Positions 58,627 to 64,000 of a DNA stretch of 64,000 nucleotides are shown in pieces. The stretch's first letter is position 1. Each line of letters starts with the position of its first letter. The stretch lies in the NCBI GenBank assembly GCA_904373265.1, contig CAJFEE010000010.1, positions 62,001 through 126,000 on the forward strand, read 5' to 3'. Under the pieces are notes generated by a model. It did not search any database, was not told the origin of the DNA, and saw nothing but the letters and a program-made list of their open reading frames with translations. Source of the stretch: Candidatus Harrysmithiimonas galli (GTDB lineage Bacteria; Bacillota; Bacilli; CAJFEE01). A program made the position numbers and the translations under genes.

Positions 58627-61263
58627 GTGGCAAAATATACACCAATGATTGAGCAATATTTAAAGATAAAGAACAAATACCCCGATGCTTTTTTGTTTTT
58701 TCGACTTGGAGATTTTTATGAAATGTTTTTTGAAGATGCAAAGTTAGCGGCAAGAGAATTGGAAATTACCTTGACAGCAAGAGATGGAGGCGGTAAGGAA
58801 AAAATCCCGATGTGCGGCATTCCACATCATTCGGTCCAAGGATATATTCAGACCTTAATTGATAAAGGCTATAAAATTGCCATTTGTGAGCAAGTTGAAG
58901 ATGCAAAGCAAGTAAAGGGCATTGTAAAACGTGATGTGGTGCGGATTATTACACCTGGAACTTTATTGGATATGATACCAGGAAGCGAACGTGATAATAT
59001 TTATTTGGCATCGCTAGCTTTTGGGGGAAAAAATCAATATGCCATTTCTTATTGTGATTTAACCACAGGAGAATTGTTCGCTGTTGATTTAAATGGCTCT
59101 TGGCAACAGGTTATTTTGGAATTGGCGGCGATACAGCCAAAAGAAATCATCTTACCAGTAGACTTTGATCCAGAGAAAATACGTGAGGTACAAAACGTGT
59201 TAAACATTGCGGTTTCCTTTGAGGACTCTACCTGTTTATCCGGTGAGATGACCCATTTATGCAATCAGTTACATGAGGTGCATATTATCCAATCGATTGC
59301 ACGATTGTATGCCTATATTGAAAAAACACAAAAAATGCTCTTTTCCCATTTACAGCCAGTGAAACAGGTCCATTCTAATACATATTTGCATATGGATTAT
59401 CAAACCAAACGAAATTTGGAACTTGTAGAAACTTTGCGTACAAAGGATCGAAAAGGCTCATTGCTGCATTTATTGGATGATACAATGACTGCTATGGGTG
59501 GACGTACACTGAAGCGATGGATTGAGTATCCACTTATGCAGCAAGAGGAAATCCGATGGAGACATACGTTGGTACAATATTTTTTTGAGGATATATTTTT
59601 ACGTGAAGAAATTCAAGAAGCATTAAAAAATGTATATGATTTAGAACGAATTTGTGGGCGAATTTCGTTTGGGAATGCCAATCCGAAAGAACTGAAGCAG
59701 CTAAAACATTCATTACAAAATATTCCGCTGATTCGTAATTTATTGATACAAACAAAATCTGCCTCTTTTCATCGTTTGATTGAAGAACTAGATGATTGTA
59801 AAGAACTGGCTGAAAAAATTGAACAGGCATTAGTTGAAAATCCTGCCATGACTATAAAAGAGGGTGACATCATCCGAGATGGTTTCCATCAAACATTGGA
59901 TGAATACCGTTATACTCGAAAAAATGGAAAAAAGTGGATTCAAGAATTGGAACAAAAGGAACGAAAAGAAACAGGAATTAAATCTCTAAAAATCGGATAC
60001 AACCGTATTTTTGGCTATTATATTGAGGTTACACGCACCAATCTAAAGCAGCTTCCTGAGGGAAAATATATTCGAAAGCAAACACTAGCCAATGCTGAGC
60101 GTTTTATTACCGAAGATTTAAAAGAGAAAGAAAGTATGATTCTAGAAGCTGAGGAGAAAATTAGTCATTTGGAACATGAGTTATTTTTGGCATTGAGAAA
60201 TGAAGCACAAGCTTTTATTCCAAGAATTCAAAAGACAGCTAAAGCGATTTCTGCATTGGATGTACTGGTTGCTTTTGCTAAGGTCAGTCAAGAAAATCAC
60301 TATGTACGACCGGTGCTTGTTCAAAACAAAAAGATAAAGATTGTCAATGGGCGACATCCGGTTGTTGAACAAACACTACAACGGGGAAGCTATGTAGCAA
60401 ATGATTTATATTTAGATGAAAAGCAGACGATGCTTTTGATTACTGGACCAAATATGTCTGGAAAAAGTACATATATGCGCCAAGTGATTTTAATTGCCAT
60501 TATGAATCAGATTGGTTGCTTTGTTCCGGCCGATCTTGCTGAATTGCCTGTTTTTGATCAAATTTTCACACGGATTGGTGCTGCAGATGATTTAATTTCT
60601 GGACAGAGTACATTTATGGTGGAAATGATGGAATCCAGATATGCCATCGAAAATGGGACAAAAGACAGCTTAATTTTGCTTGATGAAATTGGGCGAGGCA
60701 CTTCAACATACGATGGGATGGCACTGGCTCAAGCCATTATTGAGTATATTCATAATCATATTGGTGCGTTTACATTGTTTTCAACACATTACCACGAGTT
60801 AACCGATTTGGAAAATGAACTTCCACTTTTAAAAAATGTACATGTTTGTGCACATGAAGAGAATGGTTTGGTTACCTTTTTACATAAAATTGCAGATGGA
60901 AGTGCAGATAAAAGCTATGGGATTCATGTTGCCAAGCTTGCACAAATGCCTGAGACATTGATTAAACGGGCAGAGGAGCTGCTCGAAACTTTTGAGGTAA
61001 AAAGCGAGGCCATCCGTTTGGCCGATCATCAGCCTTTAAAGCGATTTCAAAAGGTTGGGGAACCACGAACTTCCAAATCACGAAATGATGAAGCAATTTA
61101 TCAAATGTCTCTATTTGACAATATGTCTGCATGGACAGAGGAGCTTATCATAGAACTTGAAGACTTAGATATTGTTCATATGACACCCATGCAGGCACTC
61201 GTTTATTTGGATACATTGAAGCAAAAAATAAAAGAAAAAACAAATGACCGAACGATTAAATAA
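58627..61263 (+). CDS. mutS: DNA mismatch repair protein MutS
   Basis: An 878-residue MutS. The mismatch-reading Phe-X-Glu is in LGDFYEMFFEDA (residues ~29-40), the Walker A is GPNMSGKS at 607-614, Walker B is LILLDEIGRGTSTYDGMALAQA, and the FSTHYHELTDLE switch and C-terminal helices follow. It recognises mismatches and calls MutL. GTG 58627 matches the family start (VAKYTPMIEQYLKIK) although GGAGG lies twelve bases away; an ORF-initial ATG 58582 would add unrelated residues. mutL follows 33 bases downstream. Confidence 0.97.
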   Translation: MAKYTPMIEQYLKIKNKYPDAFLFFRLGDFYEMFFEDAKLAARELEITLTARDGGGKEKIPMCGIPHHSVQGYIQTLIDKGYKIAICEQVEDAKQVKGIVKRDVVRIITPGTLLDMIPGSERDNIYLASLAFGGKNQYAISYCDLTTGELFAVDLNGSWQQVILELAAIQPKEIILPVDFDPEKIREVQNVLNIAVSFEDSTCLSGEMTHLCNQLHEVHIIQSIARLYAYIEKTQKMLFSHLQPVKQVHSNTYLHMDYQTKRNLELVETLRTKDRKGSLLHLLDDTMTAMGGRTLKRWIEYPLMQQEEIRWRHTLVQYFFEDIFLREEIQEALKNVYDLERICGRISFGNANPKELKQLKHSLQNIPLIRNLLIQTKSASFHRLIEELDDCKELAEKIEQALVENPAMTIKEGDIIRDGFHQTLDEYRYTRKNGKKWIQELEQKERKETGIKSLKIGYNRIFGYYIEVTRTNLKQLPEGKYIRKQTLANAERFITEDLKEKESMILEAEEKISHLEHELFLALRNEAQAFIPRIQKTAKAISALDVLVAFAKVSQENHYVRPVLVQNKKIKIVNGRHPVVEQTLQRGSYVANDLYLDEKQTMLLITGPNMSGKSTYMRQVILIAIMNQIGCFVPADLAELPVFDQIFTRIGAADDLISGQSTFMVEMMESRYAIENGTKDSLILLDEIGRGTSTYDGMALAQAIIEYIHNHIGAFTLFSTHYHELTDLENELPLLKNVHVCAHEENGLVTFLHKIADGSADKSYGIHVAKLAQMPETLIKRAEELLETFEVKSEAIRLADHQPLKRFQKVGEPRTSKSRNDEAIYQMSLFDNMSAWTEELIIELEDLDIVHMTPMQALVYLDTLKQKIKEKTNDRTIK

Positions 61264-61296
61264 CAAATGATTTTTTACCAATAGGGGGAAAAGACA

Positions 61297-63219
61297 ATGC
61301 CATCCATTCACAAACTGGATGAAACATTATCCAACCAGATTGCAGCTGGAGAAGTGGTTGAACGTCCAGCTTCTGTTGTAAAAGAGCTATTGGAAAATGC
61401 CATTGATGGTGGAGGAAAGAATATTGAAATTGTACTTGAAGACGGTGGACTCGAACTGATTCGTATTGTAGACGATGGGATTGGCATGGACGAGGAAGAT
61501 GCGATCTTATCATTGCAACGGCATGCAACCAGCAAAATTTCCAATGTACATGATTTATTTCGCATTCAATCGCTTGGATTTCGCGGCGAAGCTTTGCCAA
61601 GCATTGCTTCTGTTAGTCATTTTGAAATGATCACCTCCACGGGAAGCGGTCCGGGAACACGCTTGGTAGCAGAAGGCGGGAAAATCATGGAGCAATCCAA
61701 AGCGCAAAGCCGAAAGGGTACCGATATTCTTGTAAAAAATCTATTTTACAACACACCAGCACGTTTAAAATATATGAAATCTATCTCAACCGAACTTGGG
61801 CATATTTTAGATGTGGTACAAAAGCTTTCTTTATCTTTTCCTGAAATTTCTTTTCGTGTTGTACATAACAATCGACGTGTGTATCAGACATTGGGAACAG
61901 GAAACGTTTTACATGTGCTTAGTATGCTATATGGCAGAGAAGCTGGAAAAAATATGCAGGAGATTGCTGCAGTTGGTGAAGGTTTTTTTGTTTCCGGCTA
62001 TATTGCAGCACCCGATTTAAACCGAAGCAATCGAAACGCAATGTATTTATCTGTCAATCACCGAATGATTAAAAACTATAATTTGAATCGCAGCATCGTA
62101 CTTGGCTATGAAGGACAATTGATGAAAGGGCGCTTTCCAGTTGTCTACTGCAATATAGAAGTCGAACCGATTTTAGTGGATGTCAATGTCCATCCGTCTA
62201 AACAGGAGGTGAGACTAAGCAAGGAAAGAGAAATTGGACTCGCTATGGAACAAGCGATTGCTGCAAAGCTTAGGGAAAGTCAGTATATTGCACATGGATT
62301 ACATCCGAAACAAGCCCAAAAACAGCAAGACAAAGTCAAAAAAGAAAAATTCGAGCAGCAAAATTTTCTTTTTGCAAAACATCAGGAAACTTTTATTTCT
62401 GATGACCCTAAGCAATTGATTCAGTACCCCATTCCAAACAAAACTTGGCAAACAGATCAAACAGCATCAGAAAAGAAAACGGTTGATATTGTGCAGGAGA
62501 TACCTCAAAAATATGTTGTATCTAATCATCAAAAAGATAAGATGCAGAATATAAAACGAAAAGAAAAAACAACGGATCATTTGCCTAAAACACAAGTAGG
62601 AACAAAAACGGAAGCAAAAACAAATACCAATCATCCAAAACTGGATACTTTATATCCAGTTGGACAAGTTCATGGTACTTATATTGTAGCGCAAAATCAA
62701 GACGGCATGTATTTGATTGATCAGCATGCAGCTCAAGAGCGGTTATTTTATGATAAAAATCGACAAAAGTATTTACATAAACGTTTTATTTATCAGTCGC
62801 TATTGGTTCCAGTTACCATTGAAGTTACAAAAGCAGAAGCATTTATTTTAGAAGATAAACATGAGATTTTACAACAAATTGGTATCAATCTAGAACCGTT
62901 TGGGGAGCGTACATATATGGTTCGAGAATGTCCTGATTTTTTTCCTGCTGGAAAAGAGGAAGTATGTGTTCGGGAATTAATTGATTATGTATTGGCAGCA
63001 AAAGAAATTCGTGAGGAGCAAATTCGTGAAGACGCACTGGCTTTAATGAGTTGTAAAGCATCCATTAAAGCCAATCATCATTTGAGCGAGCAAGAAATGT
63101 TTCAATTACTTGAAGATTTACGTCATTCAAAATCACCATACACCTGTCCACATGGTCGACCCATTTTACTTTGTTTTACCCAGTCTGATTTAGAAAAAAT
63201 GTTTAAACGTCAAGTATAA
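61297..63219 (+). CDS. mutL: DNA mismatch repair endonuclease MutL
   Basis: A 640-residue MutL. The GHKL ATPase has IHKLDETLSNQIAAGEVVERPASVVKELLENAID, DDGIGMDEEDA and SLGFRGEALPSIASV. The C-terminal nuclease domain has DQHAAQERLFYD (residues 475-486), SCKASIKAN, CPHGRPI and the final FKR. The usual motif is DQHA(X)2E(X)4E; here the last glutamate is Asp486. The linker (~340-440) is long, charged and low in complexity. It nicks the new strand in methyl-independent repair. ATG 61297 follows AGGGGG. Confidence 0.97.
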   Translation: MPSIHKLDETLSNQIAAGEVVERPASVVKELLENAIDGGGKNIEIVLEDGGLELIRIVDDGIGMDEEDAILSLQRHATSKISNVHDLFRIQSLGFRGEALPSIASVSHFEMITSTGSGPGTRLVAEGGKIMEQSKAQSRKGTDILVKNLFYNTPARLKYMKSISTELGHILDVVQKLSLSFPEISFRVVHNNRRVYQTLGTGNVLHVLSMLYGREAGKNMQEIAAVGEGFFVSGYIAAPDLNRSNRNAMYLSVNHRMIKNYNLNRSIVLGYEGQLMKGRFPVVYCNIEVEPILVDVNVHPSKQEVRLSKEREIGLAMEQAIAAKLRESQYIAHGLHPKQAQKQQDKVKKEKFEQQNFLFAKHQETFISDDPKQLIQYPIPNKTWQTDQTASEKKTVDIVQEIPQKYVVSNHQKDKMQNIKRKEKTTDHLPKTQVGTKTEAKTNTNHPKLDTLYPVGQVHGTYIVAQNQDGMYLIDQHAAQERLFYDKNRQKYLHKRFIYQSLLVPVTIEVTKAEAFILEDKHEILQQIGINLEPFGERTYMVRECPDFFPAGKEEVCVRELIDYVLAAKEIREEQIREDALALMSCKASIKANHHLSEQEMFQLLEDLRHSKSPYTCPHGRPILLCFTQSDLEKMFKRQV

Positions 63220-63274
63220 ATGAAATCGGATGTATGAAGAAACCAATTTTCGGAAAAAATAAAGGAGTATCAAA

Positions 63275-64000
63275 TTGAAAAATAAGGAAGTTGTAGCGAT
63301 TATTGGACCGACCGCCGTCGGAAAGACTGCACTGAGTTTAAAGTTGGCACACATCTTTCAAGGTGAGATTATTAATGGTGATGCAATGCAGGTGTATAAA
63401 GGATTTCATATCGGAACCGCAAAAATTTCAAAAAAAGAAATGCAAGGAATTTCTCATCATTTATTTGATATATGTACAGTGGATGAAGCTTATAATGTGG
63501 CACGGTTTCAAAAAGATGTGCGACAAAAGATTGAGGAAATTCATGCACGTGGACATCTTCCCATTTTAGTTGGTGGTACAGGATTATACATTCAAGCGGC
63601 ATTGTATAATTTTCAATTTCATTCGGTAAAACCTACATCTGCTACAATGCGGCGCAGAAAAGAGTTGGAAATGCTTGCTGAACGTGAAGGCGCCTTTAGG
63701 CTGTATCAAATATTATCTTCCTTTCCAAAAGAGAAAATTCCGCATGACCTACATCCAAACAATGTGAAGCGGGTTATTCGGACCATTGAAAAATTGGAAA
63801 ATGCAGAATGTGTAGGCATGCAGCCCCAAGCGCTTCAGCCATATTATTCTGTTCATCTTTTTGGACTCACAATGGATAAAGAAAAGCTTTATGCACGTAT
63901 TAATCAGAGAGTGGATATGATGATGAAAGAGGGCTTGTTAGAAGAAGCAAAAGCTTTATACGCCAGTCCGCAAAAGTCAAAGGATGGATTATTTGCAGCG
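63275..64000 (+). CDS. miaA: tRNA dimethylallyltransferase, N-terminal part (cut by window edge)
   Basis: The first 242 codons of MiaA; the rest lies beyond base 64000. The P-loop is VAIIGPTAVGKTALS (residues ~7-21), then GDAMQVYKGFHIGTAKIS (where most relatives have GDSMQVY), HHLFDICTVDEAYNVARFQKD and LVGGTGLYIQAALY. It adds a dimethylallyl group to A37 of tRNAs reading UNN codons. The start is TTG 63275, seven bases after AAAGGAG. It follows mutL by 55 bases, the same order as mutSL-miaA in B. subtilis. Confidence 0.95.
   Translation, partial: MKNKEVVAIIGPTAVGKTALSLKLAHIFQGEIINGDAMQVYKGFHIGTAKISKKEMQGISHHLFDICTVDEAYNVARFQKDVRQKIEEIHARGHLPILVGGTGLYIQAALYNFQFHSVKPTSATMRRRKELEMLAEREGAFRLYQILSSFPKEKIPHDLHPNNVKRVIRTIEKLENAECVGMQPQALQPYYSVHLFGLTMDKEKLYARINQRVDMMMKEGLLEEAKALYASPQKSKDGLFAA

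Noticed and set aside
58395-58676. Long N-terminal extension of the DUF1540 frame
   Set aside because: It overlaps the mutS start on the other strand; the real start at 58394 has GAAAGGAGTG and the family N-terminus.

Overview
The window is a stretch of AT-rich chromosome from an endospore-forming member of the Bacillales, probably Bacillaceae. Three things support this. The gene order tmcAL-ylbN-rpmF-gerR-panE-bshC-mraZ...ftsZ-spoIIGA-sigE-sigG-pgeF...divIVA-ileS-lspA-rluD-pyr matches the Bacillus subtilis order. Sporulation genes (spoVD, spoVE, spoIIGA, sigE, sigG, a RsfA-family regulator) are present. A bacillithiol gene (bshC) and a DAP-type MurE (DNPR motif) are also present. No species can be named from the sequence alone.

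Layout. 1-7.2 kb: tmcAL (cut by the window edge, minus strand), a YaaH-type transporter, ylbN-rpmF, a prespore-type regulator, then panE-DUF3397-bshC. 7.25-26.1 kb: the division and cell-wall cluster mraZ-rsmH-ftsL-pbpB / spoVD / murE-mraY-murD-spoVE / murG-murB / divIB-ylxW-ylxX-sbp-ftsA-ftsZ. 26.1-29.1 kb: an accessory insertion with a DUF1836 regulator and a GNAT acetyltransferase. 29.1-31.7 kb: the mother-cell/forespore sigma block spoIIGA-sigE-sigG. 31.7-34.6 kb: a second accessory patch with a DUF6630-like gene and a decayed IS200/IS605 element. 34.7-43.6 kb: pgeF-ylmE-sepF-ylmG-ylmH-divIVA, a T-box riboswitch with ileS, and lspA-rluD. 43.6-54.3 kb: a pyrimidine operon (pyrR-B-C-carA-carB-K-D-F-E) with one PyrR-type attenuator at its head; pyrP is missing. 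54.3-58.6 kb: a low-density, decayed region with a methyltransferase, a small membrane protein and a DUF1540 protein. 58.6-64 kb: mutS-mutL-miaA, with miaA cut by the window edge.

Most of the window is conserved core. The parts worth a second look are mainly regulatory. The start codon of spoVD lies inside an intrinsic terminator whose upstream arm is also a sigma-E-like promoter, so read-through transcripts from pbpB and sporulation transcripts would fold differently. The same promoter motif recurs in front of the gerR-like gene. MraZ-type direct repeats precede mraZ. The IS605 fossil keeps a broken tnpA, only the first codons of tnpB, and a structured right end like an omega-RNA scaffold. 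A piece of the pyrR 3' end is duplicated where pyrP would normally lie. I found no CRISPR array, rRNA, tRNA, prophage or clear new defence system. Coordinates of non-ATG starts are my choices from Shine-Dalgarno position and family alignment.
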